64,000 nucleotides of DNA from Dyadobacter soli. GTDB lineage: Bacteria; Bacteroidota; Bacteroidia; Cytophagales; Spirosomataceae. Below, piece by piece: positions 1-7,409 of the stretch. Position 1 is the first letter of the stretch; each line of letters starts with the position of its first letter. Made by a program: the position numbers and the translations under genes. Where the stretch lies: positions 1 to 64,000 of the forward strand of contig NZ_FNAN01000027.1 in NCBI RefSeq assembly GCF_900101885.1. The letters are read 5' to 3'. The notes under the pieces were generated by a model that was not told the DNA's origin, did not search any database, and saw only the letters and a program-made list of their open reading frames with translations.

Positions 1-302
1 AGGCATACGAGCTGGCATTGGAGCTCAGTAACATTTTCACGACTACAAAAGAAAAAATATACGGACTGACCAGGCTGGCTAAGTGGCACGAAAAGGTCAG
101 GCAATCCGGCTTCAAATCATTCAATACCGTTGCCCGCTCGATTGAGAATCACTACAAGACCATTGTTAACTATTTTGATAACAGAAGCACCAATGCATCC
201 GCTGAATCTTTCAATGCGAAGATCAAAGCGTTCAGGGCGCAGTTCAGAGGAGTCAGGAATGTAGAATTCTTCCTTTACCGCCTTACCCAGTTATATGCTT
301 AA
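1..302 (+). CDS. ISL3-family transposase, C-terminal fragment
   Basis: The reading frame is open from the window edge, so the gene starts upstream and only about the last 100 residues are visible. The tail contains STNASAESFNAKIKAFRAQF, which matches the region around the last catalytic Glu of DDE transposases of the ISL3 (IS204/IS1001/IS1096/IS1165) family; the Glu is in NASAESFN. The protein would cut and paste the insertion sequence. Its stop codon overlaps by two bases the stop codon of the convergent copper-protein gene. Whether the full element is intact cannot be judged here. Confidence 0.85.
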   Translation, partial: AYELALELSNIFTTTKEKIYGLTRLAKWHEKVRQSGFKSFNTVARSIENHYKTIVNYFDNRSTNASAESFNAKIKAFRAQFRGVRNVEFFLYRLTQLYA

Positions 303-336
303 TCCAAGGTGCTCCACAACATTTGGTCTTGATCCC
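1..336 (+). mobile_element. Right end of an ISL3-family insertion sequence
   Basis: The transposase tail ends at 302 and about 34 bases follow before sequence that clearly belongs to the copper-protein gene. The boundary is placed near 335 because the opposing reading frame stops resembling its family there. The inward-reading end begins about GGGATCAAGACCAAATG on the minus strand. The exact terminal repeat and target duplication cannot be fixed without the other end, which lies outside the window. Confidence 0.6.
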
Positions 337-601
337 CCATCGCCGCATGCTCCTCACATTCATTAGCGCATGCGCTACACGCATCCGCACAAACGCGGCA
401 CATATGCGCGCTGAAATCACTCACAAGCGTCATCACCTCCGCAGCCGCACGGCATATCGCCGCACATTCCATATCCAGCTGGATACATTTCCGGAGATGC
501 GCCACATTTTCTTCTTGCAAACACGCAGTGGCGCAATGGGTACAAACCTGCGCACAGGAAAGGCAGGCGTCGATACATTCTTGAAATTGGTGATTGGCCA
601 T
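299..601 (-). CDS. Four-helix-bundle copper-binding protein (DUF326), C-terminus replaced by IS
   Basis: This 100-residue cytosolic-type protein starts at MANHQFQECIDACLSC; a longer upstream frame would run through non-coding tRNA-derived sequence. It is rich in Cys placed along helices (CIDACLSCAQVCTHCATAC near residues 9-27, then CADACSACANEC), the pattern of DUF326/Csp proteins that store Cu(I) inside a four-helix bundle. Family members normally continue with a last Cys-containing helix after the CANECEKH region. Here the frame reads CEEHAAMG and then enters the insertion-sequence end, which supplies the last 11 residues and the stop. The fourth helix is therefore lost and the protein is probably damaged. 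Confidence 0.75.
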   Translation of the reverse strand: MANHQFQECIDACLSCAQVCTHCATACLQEENVAHLRKCIQLDMECAAICRAAAEVMTLVSDFSAHMCRVCADACSACANECEEHAAMGDQDQMLWSTLD

Positions 602-701
602 AGTTTTTGTCGTTTGTTTTGAAGCAATGTAAAATGCTTCGCGAAAAGAAAACCGTACCAACGCGGGAGATGTGTAAATAAACGAGATAGGTATAAAATG
701 C

Positions 702-728
702 AAAAAGCCCAGATTTCTCTGAGCTTTC
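702..728 (-). terminator. Rho-independent terminator, third copy
   Basis: On the minus strand AAGCTCAG-AGAAAT-CTGGGCTT forms an 8-bp stem with one G-T pair, followed by a T run. This is the most distal of three near-identical terminators after the tRNA-Asp array. Confidence 0.65.
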
Positions 729-812
729 TTGCGGTCTGGCTGGGCGGCATTCCGCTGGGCCCGCACTCCGGCGGGACTCAAACCCGCGCACTACCGACTA
801 GCCTTAAAATGC

Positions 813-839
813 AAAAAGCCCAGATTTCTCTGAGCTTTT
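813..839 (-). terminator. Rho-independent terminator, second copy
   Basis: Same hairpin as the copy at 911-937, followed by a T run on the minus strand. It was carried along in the duplicated tRNA 3' unit. Confidence 0.65.
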
Positions 840-910
840 GTGCGGTCTGGCTGGGCCGGCACTCCGGCGGGACTCGAACCCGCGAGCACTTCCGACTAGC
901 CTTAAAATGC

Positions 911-937
911 AAAAAGCCCAGATTTCTCTGAGCTTTT
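911..937 (-). terminator. Rho-independent terminator of the tRNA-Asp array
   Basis: Directly downstream of the last intact tRNA-Asp. The minus strand reads AAAGCTCAG, a 6-base loop, CTGGGCTTTTT: an 8-9 bp stem and T run. Confidence 0.75.
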
Positions 938-940
938 GTG

Positions 941-1014
941 CGGTCTGGACGGGACTCGAACCCGCGACCCCATGCGTGACAGGCATGTATTCTAACCAAC
1001 TGAACTACCAAACC
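941..1014 (-). tRNA. tRNA-Asp(GTC)
   Basis: The minus strand folds as a full cloverleaf of 74 bases. The acceptor stem pairs GGTTTGG with CCAGACC (one G-T pair), the anticodon loop is CTGTCAC with anticodon GTC in stem CATGC/GCATG, and the T arm is GCGGG-TTCGAGT-CCCGT. CCA is not encoded. It is the last good copy of the array. Confidence 0.95.
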
Positions 1015-1032
1015 ATTAAATAAACAACTCGG

Positions 1033-1106
1033 CGATATAGACAGGAATCGAACCCGCGACCCCATGCGTGACAGGCACGTATTCTAACCAACTGAACTAC
1101 CAAACC
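1033..1106 (-). tRNA. tRNA-Asp(GTC), divergent copy
   Basis: The D arm and anticodon arm match the good copies and the anticodon is GTC. The T arm is changed to GCGGG-TTCGATT-CCTGT but can still pair through a wobble. The 3' acceptor strand is CTATATC instead of CCAGACC, leaving a U-U mismatch and two G-U pairs against GGTTTGG. It may be a weak or decaying tRNA. The odd 3' end resembles that of the broken copy next to it. Confidence 0.7.
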
Positions 1107-1123
1107 ATTAAATAAAGAACTGT

Positions 1124-1208
1124 GCGATTTTGACATCCGTCGGCGACCCCATGCGTGACACCCTAGGCGGGACCGGACATGTATTCTAACCAACTGAACT
1201 ACCAAACC
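1124..1208 (-). pseudogene. Broken tRNA-Asp copy
   Basis: The 5' half (GGTTTGGTAGTTCAGTTGG and on) is identical to the other copies. The anticodon arm is interrupted: between CATG and TGTCACGCATG there is an extra TCCGGTCCCGCCTAGGG. The T arm is lost, the sequence after GGGGTCGC being CGACGGATGTCAAAATCGC. The unit is 102 bases to the next copy rather than 92. It cannot form a functional tRNA. Confidence 0.75.
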
Positions 1209-1226
1209 ATTATTTCAACTTTTCGG

Positions 1227-1300
1227 CGGTCTGGACGGGACTCGAACCCGCGACCCCATGCGTGACAGGCATGTATTCTAACCAACTGAACTACCAAACC
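1227..1300 (-). tRNA. tRNA-Asp(GTC), first copy of array
   Basis: Same 74-base cloverleaf as the copy at 941-1014, with acceptor GGTTTGG/CCAGACC, anticodon GTC and T arm GCGGG-TTCGAGT-CCCGT. It is closest to the array promoter. Confidence 0.95.
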
Positions 1301-1336
1301 GAATCGTTTTCACAATCGTTTTTGTAAAACGTGGTG

Positions 1337-1366
1337 CAAAACTACCATTAATATTTAGGTTTGCAA
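1337..1366 (-). promoter_or_regulatory. Promoter of the tRNA-Asp array
   Basis: Read on the minus strand, TTG (1366-1364) is followed after 19 bases by TAGTTTTG (1344-1337). This fits the Bacteroidota housekeeping promoter TTG-N19..23-TAnnTTTG. The first tRNA begins about 37 bases downstream of the -7 element. Confidence 0.65.
1356..1363 (+). promoter_or_regulatory. Possible -7 element for the Nif3-like gene
   Basis: TAGGTTTG fits TAnnTTTG and lies about 100 bases before the start codon. No TTG is seen at the usual distance upstream. It lies back to back with the tRNA promoter. Weak evidence. Confidence 0.25.
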
Positions 1367-1462
1367 CACCCTACACAGCAATTTAGTTATTTTATTTGTG
1401 AAATAATAACCCTTCAACTAAGAATATTCTGAAAATGAAATAGTTGAACCACGAGAAAATTT

Positions 1463-2563
1463 ATGACTTTCATCAAAGAAATTTTAACCGAACTCGAAAA
1501 GCTCGCTCCGCTGCCTTACCAGGAAGATTACGACAATGCCGGATTGCTAGTCGGGTCACCGGATACCGAAGTTACCGGTATCCTCTTCACGCTCGACATT
1601 ACCGAGGAAATCGTAGAGGAGGCCATTAATAAGCAATGCAACCTCATCGTAGCCCACCACCCTATTATTTTCAAAGGCCTCAAAAAGCTCAATGGTAAGA
1701 ATTACGTGGAGCGGACGGTGATCAAAGCCATTAAAAATGACATTGCACTCTACGCTACCCACACCAACCTGGACCACGTAACGGGCGGCGTAAACTGGCA
1801 AATCGCGAACCGCCTGGGACTTCAAAATATCAGAATACTGGCACCCAAAAAACAAATCCTGGCCAAACTGGCATTTTTCTGCCCGGTCGAAAATACACAA
1901 GAGGTGCTCAAAGCATTGTTTGAAGCGGGTGCCGGCGAGATCGGCGAGTACCGCAATTGCAGCTTCCGGAGCGAGGGGGCCGGCACATTTCTCCCTAGCG
2001 AGAATGCGAACCCGGCCGTTGGCGAACGGGGCGAACTGGAAACCGTGAAAGAGCATCGCGTGGAGGTAATGCTGCCCACCCACTTACAGGCGCATGTGCT
2101 CAGTGCGCTCAAGCGTGCGCACCCGTATGAGGAAGTCGCCTATTACTTGTCGGCGCTTGAAAATGAAAACCAGTATGTAGGCGCCGGCGCAATCGGTGAA
2201 CTTCCGGAGCCAATGGATGCCACAGACTTTCTGGGCTATTTAAAGGCTGGTATGGAAGCTTCGGTAATCAAATACACTGAGCCAACGGGCAGGCCGGTCC
2301 GCCGTGTGGCGGTGTGCGGCGGGGCGGGCAGTTTCTTATTGCGTAATGCAGTTTCAGCCGGCGCGGACGTCTTTGTCACGGCAGATTACAAGTATCACGA
2401 ATTTTTCGATGCCGAAGGCCGCATTATGATCTGTGACATAGGCCATTACGAAAGTGAAGTGTTTACGAAAAATTTATTGCATGACTATATATCAGGAAAA
2501 TTTAGTAATTTCGCACTCTGTTTGTCAGAAATCAGTACCAATCCGGTGCGGTATTTTTCCTGA
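1463..2563 (+). CDS. Nif3-like dinuclear metal center protein
   Basis: The 366-residue protein belongs to the NIF3/YbgI family, which binds two metal ions; the cellular role is unsettled, and GTP cyclohydrolase I type 2-like names are only family labels. Visible metal ligands are H65-H66 in AHHPIIF, H100/D104 in THTNLDH, and H328/E332 in DIGHYESE. The long middle section (about residues 125-245, including RRVEVMLPTH-like and AHPYEEVAYY segments) is the PII/CutA-like insert found in the longer members. Length and order are normal. It is followed by the zinc-ribbon gene after 97 bases, a pairing often seen in Bacteroidota, so co-transcription is likely. Confidence 0.93.
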   Translation: MTFIKEILTELEKLAPLPYQEDYDNAGLLVGSPDTEVTGILFTLDITEEIVEEAINKQCNLIVAHHPIIFKGLKKLNGKNYVERTVIKAIKNDIALYATHTNLDHVTGGVNWQIANRLGLQNIRILAPKKQILAKLAFFCPVENTQEVLKALFEAGAGEIGEYRNCSFRSEGAGTFLPSENANPAVGERGELETVKEHRVEVMLPTHLQAHVLSALKRAHPYEEVAYYLSALENENQYVGAGAIGELPEPMDATDFLGYLKAGMEASVIKYTEPTGRPVRRVAVCGGAGSFLLRNAVSAGADVFVTADYKYHEFFDAEGRIMICDIGHYESEVFTKNLLHDYISGKFSNFALCLSEISTNPVRYFS

Positions 2564-2660
2564 AAACCGGTTTTGACAACGAATTCTGCTGATAATCTGT
2601 TTAAATTAGGGCTGACTACCTCACATTTCAAGCATTGAAACAAGTCCATAAAAGACATAC

Positions 2661-3407
2661 ATGGAAAACACAATCGCACAAAAACTAGATGCTCTCCTGA
2701 AACTTCAGGAAATCGATTCAAGCCTTGACGAAATACTAAAAACCCGCGGGGACCTACCGGAAGAAGTAAGGGACCTGGAAGACGAGATTGCAGGATTCGA
2801 AACGCGTTTAGGAAAATTTAAATCTGAAATTGCCAATCTGAATACAGAGATCGACAATTTCAAAAATGCACAGAAAGAAGGGGAAAAACTGATCAAAAAA
2901 TACAAAGATCAGCAGATGAACGTCCGCAACAACCGCGAATACGACGCCATCACCAAAGAAATAGAACTGCAAGAACTCGATATGCAACTGGCCGACAAGA
3001 AGATCAACGAAGCCAGAGCCCGCATTCGCCTCATCGAAGAAGACGCCAACCGTGCGGAATCTATCCTGAATGAAAGAAACGAAGACCTGAAAGTAAAGAA
3101 AAACGAACTTTCGGTAATTACCTCTGAAAGCCAGTCCGAAGAACAAGGGCTGATCGCTGAAAGAGAAAAGCATATCAAGAAAATCGAAGAACGCCTACTG
3201 AAATCATACCAAAAAATCCGCGACAACTCACTCAACGGTCTGGCCGTTGTGCATGTACAGCGTGGCGCTTGCGGCGGATGTTTCAGCATCGTTCCTCCTC
3301 AGCGTCAGGCTGATATCCGCGAGCGTAAGAAACTGATCGTGTGCGAGCACTGCGGACGTATCCTCGCCGACGTGGAAAGCGTTCAGCCGGTTCACCAACG
3401 CCGCTAG
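2661..3407 (+). CDS. Zinc-ribbon coiled-coil protein
   Basis: Residues 1 to about 185 are a long charged coiled coil. The C-terminus carries a C4 zinc ribbon, C204-GG-C207 and C228-EH-C231. This is the layout of the CT398-like/DUF164 family, found widely in Bacteroidota and actinobacteria. The function is not established; nucleic-acid or protein scaffolding is only a guess. It sits behind the Nif3-like gene, as in many relatives, and is closed by a strong terminator. Confidence 0.9.
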   Translation: MENTIAQKLDALLKLQEIDSSLDEILKTRGDLPEEVRDLEDEIAGFETRLGKFKSEIANLNTEIDNFKNAQKEGEKLIKKYKDQQMNVRNNREYDAITKEIELQELDMQLADKKINEARARIRLIEEDANRAESILNERNEDLKVKKNELSVITSESQSEEQGLIAEREKHIKKIEERLLKSYQKIRDNSLNGLAVVHVQRGACGGCFSIVPPQRQADIRERKKLIVCEHCGRILADVESVQPVHQRR

Positions 3408-3427
3408 GATTTTAAATACTAAATTTG

Positions 3428-3457
3428 AAAGGTTGTCTTATCCGGACAACCTTTTTT
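3428..3457 (+). terminator. Rho-independent terminator
   Basis: AGGTTGTC-TTATCCG-GACAACCT is a perfect 8-bp stem followed by seven T. It ends the Nif3-zinc-ribbon unit, and the next gene's first possible ATG lies directly after the T run. Confidence 0.9.
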
Positions 3458-3458
3458 T

Positions 3459-5009
3459 ATGTGCAGTACCATGAGCAGGAGTCATTCGGAGATTAAATAT
3501 GCGGCATTCAGGTTACTAATGTGCCTGTTGCTATTCTTGCTTACCTCCCGGCCTGTGTCAGCTATCGACGAGCAAAGCGACGTCATTTTTTCACCTAAAC
3601 TGCAAAAGGCCTATTTTGAAATACAAAAACTGAGACTACCGGCAGCCCGCGAGTTGATCGACGATGAAAGAGCGATTAATGCCGCAAATCCGTTCATCGC
3701 CTACCTCGACAGTTACGCCGACCTGCATTACCTCCTTATTGCCGAAGATCGGACACGCTACAAAATTTTCACCCAACAGCAGGACAAGCGCCTCGACCTG
3801 GTGGGGAAACTTTCCGAGAAATCGCCGTACAAAAGGCTGTTCCAGGCGGATATCCGATTGCATTCTGCATTTGCCAAGCTCAAATTCGGCAATGAGGTCA
3901 GCGGCTCCTGGGAAATCATCAAGGCCTACCGGCTTCTGGAAGACAACCGCAAGAAATTTCCCGCATTTACCCCTACCCTCAAATCACTTGGCCTGCTGCA
4001 CGTCCTGATCGGCTCGATTCCTGAAAACTATACGTGGATCGTCAAAATCCTCGGATTGAAAGGAAACATTGCACAAGGTATCCGCGAGTTGCGGGAGGTG
4101 GTGAAAGAAGAACCCTTTTTTAAACAGGAAGCGGAGCTGATCGACTTGCTGCTGCACGCATATTCGTTGCAGCTCAGCCCTGAACAACAGGCACGGATAC
4201 GCCAATGGCCCAGAGAACAGCCGGACAACCTGCTGCTGCATTTCTTCGCTACAACGGTTTTAATGAAAGAAAACCGCAGCGAAGAAGCTTCGCATTTCCT
4301 TGCGGATGCGCCCGCCGGCAAGGAGTATATGCCATTCCCGTTCCTCAATTACCTGCGCGGGGAAATCGCGTTGCAAAGTGGTGATTATGAAGAGTCATTT
4401 GTTTTTTACAACCGGTTTCTCAAACAATATGCGGGGTTCAACTACATCAAGGACAGCTATTCGAAAATGTTTATGTGCCGCTGGCTAGCCGGGCGTGACC
4501 AGGAAGCAGCAACCTATTTGCAAAAAGTTACCCAAACCGGCAGTACCATTGTGGAGGCCGATCAGTTTGCGGAAAGAATTGCAAAGGAATATGGTGAGGG
4601 CAAAATCAGTCCAAGGCAAAAGGTGCTATACAAAGCCAGGTACGCGACAGACGGCGGCTATTTTCAAAAGGCTGCGGATTTGATGAAGGCTGTTTCTGAA
4701 AAAAGTTTTGGCACAACTTACGAAAAGGCCGAGTTCAATTATCGTATGGCGAGAATTCTTCAAAAATCCGGCCGTATCAGTGAGTCCGTGCCATTTTACG
4801 ACCGCGCGCTGATGCTCGGACAGACTGACCCGGCCGCCAGTGGCTTTGCGGCTTCTTCCGCATTGCAAATGGGCTATATCTCCCAACAAAAGGCTGATAA
4901 TCAAAAAGCTGTGGCGTACTTCAAACGAGCTATGAGCTTTAAAAAGCACGAATACAAGAACAGCATCGACAACAAAGCCCGTGCTGCCCTCACCGAACTG
5001 GGCCAATAG
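3459..5009 (+). CDS. Exported tetratricopeptide-repeat protein
   Basis: About 510 residues with an N-terminal hydrophobic signal (FRLLMCLLLFLLTSRPVSA) and then helical repeats. The TPR pattern is clearest in the C-terminal third, for example YRMARILQKSGRISESVPFY and AYFKRAMSF. The start could be 3459 or the second ATG at 3471; the later one gives a more usual signal peptide and leaves room after the terminator. It is probably periplasmic or surface-attached and involved in protein contacts. No enzyme motif is seen. RadC follows after 62 bases on the same strand. Confidence 0.8.
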   Translation: MCSTMSRSHSEIKYAAFRLLMCLLLFLLTSRPVSAIDEQSDVIFSPKLQKAYFEIQKLRLPAARELIDDERAINAANPFIAYLDSYADLHYLLIAEDRTRYKIFTQQQDKRLDLVGKLSEKSPYKRLFQADIRLHSAFAKLKFGNEVSGSWEIIKAYRLLEDNRKKFPAFTPTLKSLGLLHVLIGSIPENYTWIVKILGLKGNIAQGIRELREVVKEEPFFKQEAELIDLLLHAYSLQLSPEQQARIRQWPREQPDNLLLHFFATTVLMKENRSEEASHFLADAPAGKEYMPFPFLNYLRGEIALQSGDYEESFVFYNRFLKQYAGFNYIKDSYSKMFMCRWLAGRDQEAATYLQKVTQTGSTIVEADQFAERIAKEYGEGKISPRQKVLYKARYATDGGYFQKAADLMKAVSEKSFGTTYEKAEFNYRMARILQKSGRISESVPFYDRALMLGQTDPAASGFAASSALQMGYISQQKADNQKAVAYFKRAMSFKKHEYKNSIDNKARAALTELGQ

Positions 5010-5071
5010 CACCTGTTACCAAAACGCACTTTCAGCGTATCAAGGACGTAAGCATTCATGCAACCTTCGAT

Positions 5072-5776
5072 ATGCCCAGAAAAAAGAGCGACAATCCGAA
5101 AGTGATCATCAACTGGCACGATGATGACAAACCACGTGAAAAATTCATGAACAAAGGCCGGGCCGCCTGCTCGGACTCGGAACTAATGGCGATCCTGATC
5201 CGCTCGGGCACGAGGGAAATGACGGCCGTCGACCTCGCCAAAGCACTGATGGCCTCGGTTGGCAACAATATCAATGAACTCGCCAAGCTCAATGTCCGGG
5301 ACCTGACGAAAATCAAGGGAATAGGCGAAGCGAAGGCGCTCACTATCCTCGCCGCATTGGAACTGGGCCGGCGGCGCAAAGACATCATTTCCGATAAAAG
5401 ACTCAAAATCAACAGTTCCAAACCTGTCTACGAAGCCATGCGCCCTTATTTGATGGACAAAACGCACGAGGAGTTCTGGATTTTGCTGCTTAACCGGGGA
5501 AATTATGTGATGCGGGCGATACAGGTGAGCGTGGGGGGCATTTCCGGCGTTACGGCGGACATTAAAACGATATTCAAAATCGCGCTCGACCATATGGCCA
5601 GCTCGCTTATACTGGTACATAACCACCCCTCGGGGCAGCTTGTACCGAGCCTGGCCGACAAGTTACTTACCGAGCAAATGATGCAGGCAGGCCAATTGCT
5701 CGACCTGCCTGTTCAGGATCATATGATCTTCACCGATGACGGCTATTATAGTTTCAAAGATTCCGGCGAATTGTGA
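5072..5776 (+). CDS. radC: RadC/JAB-domain protein
   Basis: The 234-residue protein has the full RadC layout: N-terminal helix-hairpin-helix region (DLTKIKGIGEAKALTI) and C-terminal JAB/MPN domain. The JAMM metal motif is complete, with H183 and H185 in HNHPSG and D196. RadC was once linked to DNA repair, but its role remains unproven and some versions travel with mobile elements. This copy sits among ordinary genes. Its stop codon is directly adjacent to the stop of the convergent lipoprotein gene, with no room for a separate terminator. Confidence 0.95.
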   Translation: MPRKKSDNPKVIINWHDDDKPREKFMNKGRAACSDSELMAILIRSGTREMTAVDLAKALMASVGNNINELAKLNVRDLTKIKGIGEAKALTILAALELGRRRKDIISDKRLKINSSKPVYEAMRPYLMDKTHEEFWILLLNRGNYVMRAIQVSVGGISGVTADIKTIFKIALDHMASSLILVHNHPSGQLVPSLADKLLTEQMMQAGQLLDLPVQDHMIFTDDGYYSFKDSGEL

Positions 5777-6592
5777 TCAAAACACCGCGTCTTTCCGAAT
5801 AATACCTTTCAGCTCCTCGTACGGGATCGTAAGTTCGATCGGCCCGCGGGCGTAGGCGGCTATTTCATAAGGATTATAAAAAAACAAAACGCCTTCCGGG
5901 GTAAACACGTAATTGGCAGGAATGAAGAACTTGTGGTTTGCGAGAAAATAACCCGCATCTTCCAGGTCTACGCCCGGTGCCAGTTTTTCCAGTTCACGGA
6001 ATTTCTTTTCGACCAGTTTCAGCAATGCCACGGAATCGGCCACAAAGCTTTTCATTTCGAGCTCCTTGCCGGTCTTGCCATCGAATGCATGATAGGATGT
6101 GAAACTGTTCGGATGCGCGCCGCCCGTAAATGCATAATGATCCAGTTGGTAGAAAAGCACTTTCGGGGTAGTCATGACGGTATCACCATGCAATTCCACT
6201 TCCCAGCATCCGGGTGCGTCGGGAAAATCCTTTTTGAAATCGTTGTAGTTCTTTTGGAAATCCTCAAATGCGGCTTTCGGGCTTTTTATGGCCTCCAAAC
6301 GCGCCGTGGCACTGGCAGGATCACCATAAGAATTCAACCGTTTAACGGTCTTATCCGTCAGAATCTCCCTGATTTGGGTAGCGACGGCTCCTGAATCGGT
6401 CGGTTGCCAAAGGCTGATGATCACAGAAACCCCTTTATTCGTAACTGTATCGCAACCGCCAAACTGCTCCTTTTTCACCTCGCCCGCCTGGTAGCCGATG
6501 CCCGTAGCCGTTTTATCCTTTTTAGACGACTGGTTACATGCCCCAAAAAGCAAAGCTCCGAGCATGAGGGCAGCGATTTGCTTCAAACCCAT
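5777..6592 (-). CDS. Lipoprotein with DUF4163/DUF3298 (RsiV-like) domains
   Basis: The N-terminus is a lipoprotein signal ending in the lipobox LFGAC, so the protein is predicted to be anchored in an envelope membrane. The rest matches the DUF4163 plus DUF3298 arrangement: GGAHPNSFTSYHAFDGKTG in the middle and a tail of the form FFYNPYEIAAYARGP..LTIPY. The same fold occurs in the extracytoplasmic part of the anti-sigma factor RsiV, but here there is no transmembrane anti-sigma segment. Function unknown. It lies 31 bases downstream of the LytTR regulator gene on the same strand and may share its transcript. Confidence 0.85.
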   Translation of the reverse strand: MGLKQIAALMLGALLFGACNQSSKKDKTATGIGYQAGEVKKEQFGGCDTVTNKGVSVIISLWQPTDSGAVATQIREILTDKTVKRLNSYGDPASATARLEAIKSPKAAFEDFQKNYNDFKKDFPDAPGCWEVELHGDTVMTTPKVLFYQLDHYAFTGGAHPNSFTSYHAFDGKTGKELEMKSFVADSVALLKLVEKKFRELEKLAPGVDLEDAGYFLANHKFFIPANYVFTPEGVLFFYNPYEIAAYARGPIELTIPYEELKGIIRKDAVF

Positions 6593-6623
6593 AGTTTTTG
6601 GTTTAATATGATTCGGGAAGATA

Positions 6624-7358
6624 TTAAAGGCTCATCAGTTCCTTGAAACGGATCGCCTGACGACGCGAGATCTCGATTTTGTCCCCGCCTTGCAAGGTTA
6701 CGAGCAGCCCGCCGCTGAACCACGGTTCGATTTTCTCGATCCAATGCAGGTTAATAATGTGCTTGCGGTTGGCGCGAAAGTAAGTATTCGGGTCCAGGCG
6801 CTCTTCGAGGTTGTTCAGCGATTTCAGTACCAATGGCTTCTGATCGTCGAAATGCAGGCGTACATAGTTACCCATCGATTCGAACAGGCGGATTTTACCC
6901 AGTTTCACAAACCAGCACTTCTCGCCATCTTTTACAAATACCTGGTCATTTTCACCGAGTACTTTCTCTGCCCGCTCGTTGGTATGCGCGGGAGATTCGG
7001 GCTGGGCCTGATTTTCCTCGATACGGTGAATGGTTTCTTTAAGACGCTCGGTATCGATCGGCTTCAAAAGGTAATCCAATGCATTGAATTCGAATGCCTT
7101 AATTGCATACTCATCGAATGCGGTTGTAAAAATAACTTCCGGGCTTTTGCCTTCGATCGCCGAAAGGAGTTCGAAACCGTTCCTGCCGGGCATTTGAATG
7201 TCAAGGAAAAGCAACTCGGGCTGCTGTTCTTCGATCAGCTTCAATGCTTCATCCGCGTTGGCGGCTTCTCCTACTATTTCAATTTTAGTGTATGGCTCAA
7301 GCAATCTCTTCAACTCGTTGCGCGCCAGGCGCTCATCATCTACAATTAAGGTCCTCAT
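6624..7358 (-). CDS. LytTR-family response regulator
   Basis: Residues 1-120 form a receiver domain with acidic pocket D7-D8, phospho-acceptor D53 (LLFLDIQMPG) and conserved Lys in YLLKPID. The C-terminal part from about residue 140 is a LytTR DNA-binding domain (VRLHFDDQKPLVLKSLNNLE, NRKHIINLHWIEKI). It would be phosphorylated by the sensor kinase encoded 51 bases upstream and act as a transcription factor. Target genes cannot be read from the window; the lipoprotein gene just downstream is a candidate. Confidence 0.95.
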   Translation of the reverse strand: MRTLIVDDERLARNELKRLLEPYTKIEIVGEAANADEALKLIEEQQPELLFLDIQMPGRNGFELLSAIEGKSPEVIFTTAFDEYAIKAFEFNALDYLLKPIDTERLKETIHRIEENQAQPESPAHTNERAEKVLGENDQVFVKDGEKCWFVKLGKIRLFESMGNYVRLHFDDQKPLVLKSLNNLEERLDPNTYFRANRKHIINLHWIEKIEPWFSGGLLVTLQGGDKIEISRRQAIRFKELMSL

Positions 7359-7409
7359 GGCGGATGGATCAGTTAGGAATAATAAATAGATAGTATATTG
7401 ATTTGGTCA

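Larger units (their letters stand above)
702..940 (-). repeat. Two tandem decayed tRNA 3' ends, each with the array terminator
   Basis: On the minus strand, downstream of the tRNA-Asp array, a unit of about 100-110 bases occurs twice more. Each copy has a T-arm-like CGCGGGTT(C/T)GAGTCCCG, then GGAGTGC-rich filler, then CCAGACCGCA (the tRNA-Asp acceptor 3' strand), then the same hairpin terminator. The shared segment AAAAAGCCCAGATTTCTCTG begins at 702, 813 and 911 on the plus strand. No D arm or anticodon arm is present in these two copies, so they are not tRNA genes. Several small reading frames here are artefacts of the repeat. Confidence 0.7.

Noticed and set aside
702..940. Possible att sites or integrated element next to tRNA 3' ends
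   Set aside because: Repeated tRNA 3' ends often mark integration, but the copies are only about 100 bases apart with no integrase or cargo between them. Local duplication fits better.
698..1205. Several open frames of 60-95 codons on both strands over the tRNA array
   Set aside because: They follow the tandem repeat exactly, encode repeat-derived strings such as RGFESR from T arms, and overlap good tRNA genes. They are artefacts.
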